A stretch of 6,164 bases of DNA from CAYTNY01 sp964439215 (GCA_964439215.1 CAYTNY010000113.1:1-6164), one strand, 5' to 3'. Positions 1 to 6,083 are shown, counted from the stretch's first letter. Notes: generated from the letters alone by a model not told the origin. Numbers and translations are program-made.

Positions 1-11
1 TTTTCCCGCAT
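1..11 (-). CDS. Possible start of the next gene (partial, at window edge)
   Basis: ATG CGG GAA on the minus strand begins one base after the TAA of the phosphodiesterase-EEP gene and is open to the window edge. No Shine-Dalgarno is visible before it, so it would depend on coupled translation. Only three codons are visible, so this is a weak call. Confidence 0.2.
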
Positions 12-12
12 A

Positions 13-2430
13 TTACAAATACGAACTTATATTAAGATCCGCTATCAGCGGAAGGTGGTCAGACGCTTTTCTTTCCGGGCCTGATGAAGCTGAAAATATA
101 TTTTCGGTGGTTATTCCTTCATTTACAAATATATGGTCAATCATAGTAAACGGATGTGTTGACGGAAAGGTCCTGATTCTGTTATTTATCTTGGGGCTGT
201 CATTGGCATGCCTCAGATAACTCCTGATATGCCTTACTGCCCGGGATTTGAATACTGAATTAAAATCACCGCATAAGATCACCGGCCCTGTGCATTCCGG
301 GCGGCCGATCCAGTGCGGCCCGGTAAGTTCTTTTGCCTGGATAATGCCTTCTCCCGGCAAAAAACCCATATGTGTGTTAAAGACATTAATCTTTATCTTC
401 CCTGTATTAACACGGACCCATGCAGCGCCCCTGAGTTCGGAAAACCTCTTTCCTGCTATGCCGGGCAGGTATTTTCCGTGCATCAGTTCAATATCATAAG
501 CGCTTAAAACCGCATTGCCGTGCCATCCGGCTTTCATTTTCACGAGCCCGTGATAGTGGGGCGTCATTGAAAGCAGTTCAGCTATTATACGGGCCTGATG
601 CGATGTCTCGCTTGCCTTAAGCTCCTGCAGCGCGACTATATCAGGATCATATGATTTTATGACGCGGGCAATGCGCTCAGGCGATATATATCCATCTCTT
701 CCTATGCAGCTGTGAACATTATATGTCATTACTCTTATTACCTTTTTCGGCACAGCAGGATCTGCCGCACTGCGGCCCGCAGGAGCCTCCGGAAAACCTC
801 CCATAATACGCAGCGACTCATTTCTAAGATCAACAGCATCAGGAAAAGGCGGCATGTGTCCGGCAGCGTAACGCGGAAGAAGCATAAATCCCGACGTTTC
901 TGAAGCGCCTATGCCTCCATGGCTTCCTTTTTCACTGGTAAAAGCTATTGACAGGGCGTCTTTACGGTAACCCATCAGTATCATATCGCCGGAATCAGGA
1001 TGGGCGCACAGGTCTGCCAGGTCTGAACTGACCCTGCTGAAAAAAGGGTGTTTTTTTTCAAGAAACCTGCCTGCCTGTCCAGGGATTGAGAAAACACCGT
1101 CTTCTGCCGCCGCATACGCCCTGCCTCCGCTTATAAAAGCCGCCAGAGGTATTTTTCCCTCTTTTACAAGCAGCAGCGCGAGGCGCCTTTTTTCCTCCGG
1201 TAAAAGTTCTTTCTGAAGGTAAAGATGCCCGATAGGACCCGCTGATTCTGTTTCTGCGCCGTATTCAGTATCTTTGTTTCCCGTCCGGCCGGACTTTTTG
1301 TCTTTTTTTTCCGTAAAACCAAAAAGACCGTTTCTTTTAAGAAAACTCCCGCTGCGTGCGGTATGAGGGCGGGTATCCTCCGGAAACATTTTTTTCACCG
1401 CTGACCGGACAGCTTCCTCCAGGGACATTCCAAACTCATCCCTGAAATACAGGCATTTTTCCTGTCCGTGATCAGAATAAATAAATACTTCATAATCCCT
1501 TTTGTCCGAACCGTGCGATGTTTTCCATATGTTTTTCAGGGCCCTGTCTATTCCAAGAAGATACCTGCGTTTGAGGGCGCCTTCCGGCCCTTTATGATGG
1601 GCCTGTTCATCATAACCGGACAGGTTGATATGAATATACGGAAGCCCTCTTTTTATATCCGTAAGCACGCCGATTACGGTTATATCCCTTAAAAATGTTC
1701 TGACCAGCGCTCTCATCGGTATATTTTTAAAATCGCTCTCTGCTCTTCTGCGCTTTATAATCGATACTGCAAGTTCGCGCATTCCGGCAGACAGTTCATA
1801 CACCGCACCCGTTATAATGTTAAACACCACACCCGGATGCAGAACTATGCCCAGCACCATCCTTAACAGCCCTTTTTTTTCCAATACTCTTTTGGATTTC
1901 ATTCCCGAAATACAGAAATTAACTTCTTCAGCACCGCCGGCAAATACATTTCCGTATGAACTTCCTCCCTTAAGCAAAGGAACGCCTGTTTTTTCCAGCC
2001 TTTCTTCAAGTGCTGTTGCAGAGTCCGGCTTAAACATATGAAAACGTTGTCCTGTCATTTTATCCCTGTAGCTGAAAGCAGGCACGGTCATTCTGGCCCC
2101 GTAAAAAAGCGCTGACTGAATAGAAGGCGTGCTTGAAGGAAGTCCTGAATAAGATCTTTTCAGCGTATATTGCTTATCATTAATGATCCGGGATACAAAA
2201 GGCATATATCCCTTATCTGCCGCTGCTTTTATCTGCCGGTATCCCAACCCGTCGATCTGAATAAAAACAATCCCCGCACTGTCCTGCGGGCCCGAATATT
2301 CTTTAAGGCGAAGAAGCCTGATAATAAGTTCTTTTGCGCCGAATATACTTTGTATTTTCCTTTTAAATTTTTCTATGGTAAAAAACAAATCCGCACTCCA
2401 AAATATCATTTTTTCATATAATGCTCTCAC
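13..2430 (-). CDS. Alkaline-phosphatase-superfamily phosphodiesterase fused to an EEP-family hydrolase (805 aa)
   Basis: This protein joins two metal-dependent phosphoesterase domains. Residues about 52-535 look like a type I phosphodiesterase/nucleotide pyrophosphatase. Visible landmarks are IDG with metal ligand Asp60, the nucleophile region LPSSTPS (Ser100 or Thr101), GYDEQAHHKGP with Asp274 and His278, SDHG with Asp320-His321, and SHGG with His504. Residues about 563-805 form an EEP domain: TYNVH (Asn571), LQEL (Glu603), NTHMG (His687), GDFN (Asp722, Asn724), IDHIF (Asp765, His766) and SDHLP (Asp791, His792). All expected catalytic positions appear present in both domains. A charged Lys/Gly/Glu-rich stretch (about 372-397) lies inside the first domain and a Pro/Ala-rich linker (about 545-562) joins the two. 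There is no signal peptide; a hydrophobic stretch at 189-213 may contact the membrane. The start is GTG, because an in-frame TAA lies two codons upstream; ATG at 2409 is an alternative without a clear ribosome site. Substrate is unknown: nucleotides, phospholipid or inositol phosphates are all possible. Confidence 0.88.
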   Translation of the reverse strand: MRALYEKMIFWSADLFFTIEKFKRKIQSIFGAKELIIRLLRLKEYSGPQDSAGIVFIQIDGLGYRQIKAAADKGYMPFVSRIINDKQYTLKRSYSGLPSSTPSIQSALFYGARMTVPAFSYRDKMTGQRFHMFKPDSATALEERLEKTGVPLLKGGSSYGNVFAGGAEEVNFCISGMKSKRVLEKKGLLRMVLGIVLHPGVVFNIITGAVYELSAGMRELAVSIIKRRRAESDFKNIPMRALVRTFLRDITVIGVLTDIKRGLPYIHINLSGYDEQAHHKGPEGALKRRYLLGIDRALKNIWKTSHGSDKRDYEVFIYSDHGQEKCLYFRDEFGMSLEEAVRSAVKKMFPEDTRPHTARSGSFLKRNGLFGFTEKKDKKSGRTGNKDTEYGAETESAGPIGHLYLQKELLPEEKRRLALLLVKEGKIPLAAFISGGRAYAAAEDGVFSIPGQAGRFLEKKHPFFSRVSSDLADLCAHPDSGDMILMGYRKDALSIAFTSEKGSHGGIGASETSGFMLLPRYAAGHMPPFPDAVDLRNESLRIMGGFPEAPAGRSAADPAVPKKVIRVMTYNVHSCIGRDGYISPERIARVIKSYDPDIVALQELKASETSHQARIIAELLSMTPHYHGLVKMKAGWHGNAVLSAYDIELMHGKYLPGIAGKRFSELRGAAWVRVNTGKIKINVFNTHMGFLPGEGIIQAKELTGPHWIGRPECTGPVILCGDFNSVFKSRAVRHIRSYLRHANDSPKINNRIRTFPSTHPFTMIDHIFVNEGITTENIFSASSGPERKASDHLPLIADLNISSYL

Positions 2431-2441
2431 TAATTAAACAG

Positions 2442-2447
2442 CACCTT
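2442..2447 (-). promoter_or_regulatory. Weak Shine-Dalgarno for the phosphodiesterase-EEP gene
   Basis: AAGGTG on the minus strand lies 11 nt before the GTG at 2430. The spacing is longer than ideal, but it is the only purine-rich site near either candidate start, so it favours GTG 2430 over the internal ATG at 2409. Confidence 0.45.
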
Positions 2448-2484
2448 TTACCATATATGTTTCGGAGCCGGAGCCTGTATGGCT

Positions 2485-2497
2485 GCTGTCAAACAGC
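2485..2497. repeat. Small perfect hairpin in the gap before the phosphodiesterase gene
   Basis: GCTGT-CAA-ACAGC is a 5-bp stem with a 3-nt loop. On the minus strand it contains a TTGACA that matches a -35 box, but no -10 box follows at 16-18 bp. No U-tract follows, so it is not a clear terminator. It could be an operator or chance. Confidence 0.4.
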
Positions 2498-2531
2498 ATA
2501 ATATACCGGCTTTTTTATATTCTTTCCCTTT

Positions 2532-2558
2532 TTACGGCATATATGTTTTATACCGTAA
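2532..2558. repeat. Imperfect hairpin just downstream of the DUF72 gene
   Basis: TTACGG (2532-2537) pairs with CCGTAA (2553-2558), then TATA (2540-2543) pairs with TATA (2549-2552) across a 2-nt bulge, leaving a 5-nt loop. It begins 11 nt past the DUF72 stop codon. On the minus strand the hairpin is followed by A/G-rich sequence rather than a T-run, so it is not a textbook intrinsic terminator. It may protect the 3' end of the upstream message or attenuate read-through into the phosphodiesterase gene. Confidence 0.45.
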
Positions 2559-2569
2559 TCCGGTCCTTT

Positions 2570-3316
2570 TTATTTTATTCCCAGCGCCTGCTTCAGCGCA
2601 AATGCGTTCCTGACCGCATATCCTTTTGCGTCATTATTAAAATAACAGTAAACATCTTTTCCTTCAGAGGACCATTTTTTTATTTTGCCTGACCAGAACT
2701 TTATATCTGCGGCTGAATAACTGTCAGTATACGCGGCTCCGGGCCCGTGCAGCCTGACATATATATGCCCGGCAGTTGTGTTTAAAGCAGGTATTCTGCC
2801 GTTCATATCATAAATACACAGACCCGCTCTATATTTTTCAAGCAGTCCGAAAACTTTATTATTCAGCCATGATTCATCTCTGAACTCAAATACCGCGCCG
2901 CATCTGCCTTTAATATGCTTCAGTAATTTTTCCAGCCTTCCGGGATTTGACCCGAATTTCCCCGGAAGCTGAAACAATATCGGACCAAGCCTGCGCTTTA
3001 ACTCTTTTGCCCTTTCAAGAAAAATATCCGTATGCTTTGGCGCATCTTTGAGTTTTTTCACATGTGTGATATACCGGCTGGCTTTAACCGAAAACCTGAA
3101 ATTCCCCGGCACTGTATCATGCCACATTCTGAAACTTTCAGCCTCAGGCAGCCGGTAAAAAGAATTATTAAGCTCAACTGTATCAAAATCACGGCAGTAA
3201 TGCCCAAGATAATCCTTTGTTTTCATCTTTTCAGGATAATATACGCCCTTCCAGTGGCTGTAATGCCATCCTGATGTACCTATCATTATTTTACCATATT
3301 TTTTTCTGCCGGACAT
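2570..3316 (-). CDS. DUF72 (YecE-like) TIM-barrel protein
   Basis: This 248-residue protein is a full-length member of the DUF72 family, whose biochemical role is not established; the fold is a TIM barrel. Family landmarks run in order along the chain: GTSGW (13-17), HWKGVYYP (21-28), ELNNSFYR (48-55), KASRYITH (78-85), GPILFQLP (111-118), EFRDESW (144-150), YVRLHG (186-191) and YFNNDAKGYAVRNA (225-238). No signal peptide or membrane segment is seen, so it is probably cytoplasmic. The ATG start is supported by AAAGG 9 nt upstream. The gene follows the aldolase by 12 nt, and its ribosome site overlaps the aldolase stop codon, which points to translational coupling. The family name is secure; the function in this operon is unknown. 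Confidence 0.93.
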   Translation of the reverse strand: MSGRKKYGKIMIGTSGWHYSHWKGVYYPEKMKTKDYLGHYCRDFDTVELNNSFYRLPEAESFRMWHDTVPGNFRFSVKASRYITHVKKLKDAPKHTDIFLERAKELKRRLGPILFQLPGKFGSNPGRLEKLLKHIKGRCGAVFEFRDESWLNNKVFGLLEKYRAGLCIYDMNGRIPALNTTAGHIYVRLHGPGAAYTDSYSAADIKFWSGKIKKWSSEGKDVYCYFNNDAKGYAVRNAFALKQALGIK

Positions 3317-3325
3317 GAAAAAAAA

Positions 3326-3331
3326 CCTTTA
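3326..3331 (-). promoter_or_regulatory. Shine-Dalgarno of the DUF72 gene overlapping the aldolase stop codon
   Basis: TAAAGG on the minus strand serves both as the TAA stop of the aldolase (3329-3331) and as the AAAGG ribosome site, 9 nt before the DUF72 ATG. A terminating ribosome would sit on the next initiation site. Confidence 0.7.
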
Positions 3332-4378
3332 CGCCACAGTTATATCTTCATCAAGATATACGTTCTGGACAGCGTTCAGTATTTCTATACCCTCTTTCAT
3401 CGGCTTTTGAAACGCTTTTCTGCCTGTAATGAGCCCTGTTCCGCCGGCTCTTTTATTAATCACCGCAGTACGCACCGCCTGCCGCAGATCGTCTTTTCCC
3501 GAAGCGCCGCCGGAATTAATAAGCCCTATCTTTCCCATATAACAGTTTGCCGCCTGATACCGCGTCATATCTATAGGATGATCTGATGTCAGTTTTTCAT
3601 AAACAAGAGGGCTCGTTTTTCCGAATTTCAGGGCATTGTAGCCTCCGTTGTTTTCAGGCTGTTTCTGTTTGATGAGATCGGCTTCTATTGTAACTCCTAA
3701 ATGATTTGCCTGTCCGGTAAGGTCCGCCGAAGCCTCATAGTTTACACCGTCAGCCGTAAAAGCGCTGTTTCTCACATAACACCACAGAACCGTGAACATG
3801 CCCAGGTCATGCGCGCGTTCAAAAGCCTCTGATATCTCTATTATCTGGCGCGGCGATTGTGCGGATCCAAAATATACAGTGGCGCCGATACCTGCCGCGC
3901 CCATATCCCAAGCCTGCCTGACAGATGCAAAAAGTATCTGATCGTATTTTTCCGGATAAGTGAGAAGCTCATTATGATTGATCTTTACAATAAACGGAAT
4001 CTTATGCGCGTATTTGCGCGAGCATGAGCCAAGTACCCCCAAGGTTGATGCTACCGCACTGCATCCTCCTTCAAGCGCGAGTTTTACGATATTTTCGGGA
4101 TCGAAATATTCGGGATTTACCGCAAATGAGGCGCCTGCCGAATGCTCTATACCCTGATCAACCGGCAGTATTGACAGATAGCCTGTATGGCCGAGCCTTC
4201 CGTGGCTGTACATTGCCTGAAGATTTTTCAAAACCTGCATTGGCCGGTCAGAAAGAGCAAAGACCCTGCTTACATGGTCCGGGCAGGCAAGAGTAAGGGA
4301 CTCAGACGGTATTGTTGTGCATTTATGCTCAAGAAGCTCCTTTGCGTCATTACCAAGAATTTCCGAAGTTTTTTTCAT
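3329..4378 (-). CDS. fbaB: Class I fructose-bisphosphate aldolase, FbaB type
   Basis: It reversibly splits fructose 1,6-bisphosphate into dihydroxyacetone phosphate and glyceraldehyde 3-phosphate in the cytoplasm, through a Schiff-base lysine and without a metal. The 349-residue chain matches the E. coli FbaB type (about 350 residues) as I remember it, along nearly its whole length. Shared blocks include GYLSILPVDQGIEHSAGASF (66-85), YAHKIPFIVKINHNE (123-137), GATVYFGS (165-172), SADLTGQANHL (217-227), the Schiff-base segment ADLIKQKQPENNGG with Lys237, NCYMGKIGLINSGG (278-291) and AVINKRAGGTGLITGRKAFQK (305-325), the last two carrying phosphate-binding glycines. The start is ATG with a strong AAGGAGG 7 nt upstream. 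It lies 21 nt after the dehydrogenase gene. FbaB-type enzymes are often associated with gluconeogenic growth in E. coli; whether that holds here is inference. Confidence 0.97.
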   Translation of the reverse strand: MKKTSEILGNDAKELLEHKCTTIPSESLTLACPDHVSRVFALSDRPMQVLKNLQAMYSHGRLGHTGYLSILPVDQGIEHSAGASFAVNPEYFDPENIVKLALEGGCSAVASTLGVLGSCSRKYAHKIPFIVKINHNELLTYPEKYDQILFASVRQAWDMGAAGIGATVYFGSAQSPRQIIEISEAFERAHDLGMFTVLWCYVRNSAFTADGVNYEASADLTGQANHLGVTIEADLIKQKQPENNGGYNALKFGKTSPLVYEKLTSDHPIDMTRYQAANCYMGKIGLINSGGASGKDDLRQAVRTAVINKRAGGTGLITGRKAFQKPMKEGIEILNAVQNVYLDEDITVA

Positions 4379-4385
4379 ATAAATT

Positions 4386-4392
4386 CCTCCTT
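4386..4392 (-). promoter_or_regulatory. Strong Shine-Dalgarno of fbaB
   Basis: AAGGAGG on the minus strand lies 7 nt before the ATG at 4378, within the 21-nt gap after the dehydrogenase stop codon. It implies strong independent initiation of the aldolase. Confidence 0.8.
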
Positions 4393-4399
4393 CTGAATA

Positions 4400-5503
4400 T
4401 TATGGACTCTCACCATAATAGATTCTGTATATTTTTCCGGCTTTATCATCAGAAACCAGTAAAGATCCGTCATTTGCAATTTCAACATCCGCAGGCCTGC
4501 CCCATGCTTTTTCACCCTGCTTCCACCCGGAGGCAAAAACCCTGTAATTCCGCGCCTGTCCTCCGATTATATCAACAGCTGTTATTCTGTAGCCGATCTT
4601 GCTTGAACGGTTCCATGAACCATGTTCCGCTATAAATATTGTATTTCTGTATTCATCCGGAAACATCACTCCGTCATAAAACCTCATCCCAAGAGCGGCA
4701 ACATGGGGCCCGAGTTCAGCTTCCGGGCCGATAAGTTTTTTGCCGTCTTTGTAATATTCATAGTATTCAGGATCCCTGATATCAGATCCGTGCATATATG
4801 GGAACCCGAAATGCATTCCCTGTTTTGGCGCTTTGTTAAGTTCATCAGGCGGCCTGTTGTCACCCATCCGGTCCCTGCCGTTGTCAGTGAACCAAAGCAC
4901 TTCTGTCCGCGGGTGCCAGTCAAACCCCACAGTATTTCTAATGCCCCGCGCATATATCTCGTGTGCGCTGCCGTCAGGTTTCATTCTTGTTATTGAAGCG
5001 TATATAGGATCGTCTTTAAGGCATACATTACACGGCGCGCCAACAGGCACATAAAGCATTTCATCAGGCCCGAATTTTATAAATTTCCATCCATGCAGCT
5101 TATCATCCGGAAAAGAAGCCGGTATAGTTTCGTACTCCGGCCCGGAACGCATGGTTTTTTCTATCTGCGGAAATCTGATAATCCCTGATATTTCAGATAC
5201 ATAAAGATCCCCTTTAAACAGGTCAACCCCGGCAGGACTGTTTAACCCGGACGCTATTGTTATCACCTCATCAGCTTTCATATCGCGGTCCTTATCCACA
5301 ACAGCATATACTTTACCTGCTGACCTGGATCCCACAAAAACAACTCCCGAGCCGCTCACCGCCATAGCCCGGGCATTATCCACGCCGTCGGCAAAAACAT
5401 GGATGCCGAACCCTTCAGGCAGTTCTATCAGACTGACATCTGCTTTTAGTGCTCCGGCAGCTGATAATAATACAACTGCCGTGCATAACAGGAATTTTTT
5501 CAT
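4400..5503 (-). CDS. Secreted PQQ-dependent sugar (glucose/sorbosone) dehydrogenase family protein
   Basis: This is a six-bladed beta-propeller of the glucose/sorbosone dehydrogenase family, predicted to oxidise an aldose or related sugar in the periplasm with pyrroloquinoline quinone. Residues 1-21 form a Sec signal peptide (MKKF, hydrophobic LLCTAVVLLSAAGA, ending LKA). Landmarks in the 367-residue chain are LHGWKFIKFGPD (136-147) with His137 at the family's catalytic histidine position, ARGIRNTVGFDWHP (185-198), FTDNGRD (205-211), PPDELN (218-223), IAEHGSWNRS (291-300) and GRPADV...DGSLLVSDDKAGKIYRI (335-361). A Cys pair (158 and 161, PCNVC) may form a disulfide; it is not a haem site. The start is set at ATG 5503, not TTG 5509, because AGAAGG is 6 nt upstream of the ATG and directly abuts the TTG. 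No pqq genes are in the window, so cofactor supply and substrate are unproven. Confidence 0.9.
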   Translation of the reverse strand: MKKFLLCTAVVLLSAAGALKADVSLIELPEGFGIHVFADGVDNARAMAVSGSGVVFVGSRSAGKVYAVVDKDRDMKADEVITIASGLNSPAGVDLFKGDLYVSEISGIIRFPQIEKTMRSGPEYETIPASFPDDKLHGWKFIKFGPDEMLYVPVGAPCNVCLKDDPIYASITRMKPDGSAHEIYARGIRNTVGFDWHPRTEVLWFTDNGRDRMGDNRPPDELNKAPKQGMHFGFPYMHGSDIRDPEYYEYYKDGKKLIGPEAELGPHVAALGMRFYDGVMFPDEYRNTIFIAEHGSWNRSSKIGYRITAVDIIGGQARNYRVFASGWKQGEKAWGRPADVEIANDGSLLVSDDKAGKIYRIYYGESP

Positions 5504-5509
5504 AAACAA

Positions 5510-5515
5510 CCTTCT
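5510..5515 (-). promoter_or_regulatory. Shine-Dalgarno that decides the dehydrogenase start
   Basis: AGAAGG on the minus strand has a 6-nt gap to ATG 5503 but no gap to the in-frame TTG at 5509, so ATG is the more likely start. A run of ten A residues (5515-5524) directly precedes it. Confidence 0.7.
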
Positions 5516-5556
5516 TTTTTTTTTGTACGGCGGCCATTCTTTTGCGGCATGGCTCC

Positions 5557-5709
5557 TTACTGCTTTTTTTCCATAACAAAGATGTACTTGTAGACCGCGC
5601 TTATAAGAAGATAAGCAACAGCCAGTCCTATTGCGAACGACTGATTGAAAAATGACGAAATAAGTATTACTATCGCCGCCACTACATTGATCATTGCCTC
5701 AATTTTCAT
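5557..5709 (-). CDS. Small two-helix membrane protein (50 aa)
   Basis: The ATG is preceded by a consensus ribosome site, AAGGAGGTGA, 5 nt upstream, which strongly supports a real gene despite its size. The 50-residue product has two predicted membrane helices, about residues 5-21 (AMINVVAAIVILISSFF) and 25-46 (FAIGLAVAYLLISAVYKYIF), joined by the turn NQS, with a basic C-terminal tail EKKQ. It has no cysteine or obvious catalytic residue. I do not recognise the family; it resembles short integral membrane proteins of unknown role. It lies 53 nt before the dehydrogenase ATG with no terminator between, so it is probably the first gene of the operon. It could be a subunit or assembly partner of a membrane complex, or a free regulator; nothing in the sequence decides this. 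Confidence 0.75.
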   Translation of the reverse strand: MKIEAMINVVAAIVILISSFFNQSFAIGLAVAYLLISAVYKYIFVMEKKQ

Positions 5710-5714
5710 TTATA

Positions 5715-5724
5715 TCACCTCCTT
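5715..5724 (-). promoter_or_regulatory. Consensus Shine-Dalgarno of the small membrane protein
   Basis: AAGGAGGTGA on the minus strand is complementary to the 16S rRNA 3' end over ten bases and lies 5 nt before ATG 5709. It is the strongest ribosome site in the window and is the main reason for calling a 50-codon ORF a gene. Confidence 0.85.
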
Positions 5725-5851
5725 TTGTTAACTTAAGTCTATATTATCCGGCGCCGCACCGCAATGTTCTAATTACATATTTAATTGACTATTTTCCACA
5801 TACAGAAAAACCGCGGCATCTGTAAGGTTTCGATCATCTTCCCTTTGACAG

Positions 5852-5879
5852 ACTATAGTTTGCCCGTATTTCCTGTTAA
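5852..5879 (-). promoter_or_regulatory. Predicted sigma70-like promoter for the operon
   Basis: On the minus strand, TTAACA (5879-5874, five of six matches to TTGACA) is followed after 16 bp by TATAGT (5857-5852, five of six matches to TATAAT). Transcription would start near 5845 and give a leader of about 135 nt before the small membrane protein gene. This is the best -35/-10 pair seen in the upstream region. A weaker alternative nearer the gene is TTGCGG-17 bp-TAGACT (about 5736-5764). Confidence 0.5.
5867..5877. repeat. Direct repeat copy 1, overlapping the -35 box
   Basis: TATTTCCTGTT on the plus strand (AACAGGAAATA on the minus strand) recurs at 5952-5962. This copy overlaps the predicted -35 hexamer, as expected for a possible regulator site, though an 11-bp repeat in AT-rich DNA may be chance. 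Confidence 0.4.
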
Positions 5880-5951
5880 TAGTCAGCTTCTATCACACAG
5901 TATTCTGCTGCTGCATCAACCCTTACCCTATCAAGGCCTGTCCTTTATGCA

Positions 5952-5962
5952 TATTTCCTGTT
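5952..5962. repeat. Direct repeat copy 2, upstream of the promoter
   Basis: A second exact copy of TATTTCCTGTT lies 85 bp (about eight helical turns) upstream of the first in the direction of transcription. No -10 box follows this copy, so it is not a second promoter. Confidence 0.4.
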
Positions 5963-5971
5963 TTAAGCGTT

Positions 5972-5989
5972 AACTTGTATTACAAAGTT
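5972..5989. repeat. Near-palindrome, possible operator
   Basis: AACTTGTA-TTACAAAGTT is an inverted repeat (AACTTGTA against TACAAAGTT) with one extra base in one arm. It lies about 95 bp upstream of the predicted -35 box. Its size fits a dimeric DNA-binding protein site, but no regulator gene is in the window. Confidence 0.3.
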
Positions 5990-6028
5990 TCAGCCGCTGC
6001 TTAACCCTCTCTATAAAATCCCCCTGCC

Positions 6029-6048
6029 CCCCCTTTTAGAAAAGGGGG
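6029..6048. repeat. GC-rich intergenic hairpin (C5T4/A4G5)
   Basis: CCCCCTTTT pairs with AAAAGGGGG around a 2-nt centre (or an 8-bp stem with a TAGA loop). On the plus strand it is followed by TAAAAAAA rather than T residues, and on the minus strand by GCAGGGGG, so it is not an intrinsic terminator in either direction. Similar C-run/G-run palindromes are dispersed between genes in many environmental bacterial genomes; membership in such a repeat family is inferred. Confidence 0.65.
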
Positions 6049-6083
6049 TAAAAAAACATAATACCGCCTGCAACATACTCTGT

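Noticed and set aside
2532..2558. Intrinsic terminator ending the fbaB-DUF72 operon
   Set aside because: On the transcribed strand no T-run follows the hairpin; T-rich sequence lies on the wrong side.
4622..4996. 124-codon plus-strand frame opposite the dehydrogenase gene
   Set aside because: It lies wholly antisense to a gene with clear family motifs and has no ribosome site; it is a shadow frame, as are the other plus-strand frames over the large genes.
4400..5503. CxxC pair (PCNVC) in the sugar dehydrogenase as a c-type haem site
   Set aside because: The residue after the second Cys is Leu, not His, so CxxCH is absent; a disulfide or structural pair is more likely.
5781..5837. 18-codon minus-strand leader ORF inside the operon leader
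   Set aside because: The purine-rich AGGGAAG before its ATG is too close, there is no run of a regulatory amino acid codon, and no attenuator follows.
5785..5973. 62-codon plus-strand frame in the upstream region
   Set aside because: It starts at TTG without a ribosome site, runs antisense over the predicted promoter, and its product has no recognisable domain or gene-like composition.
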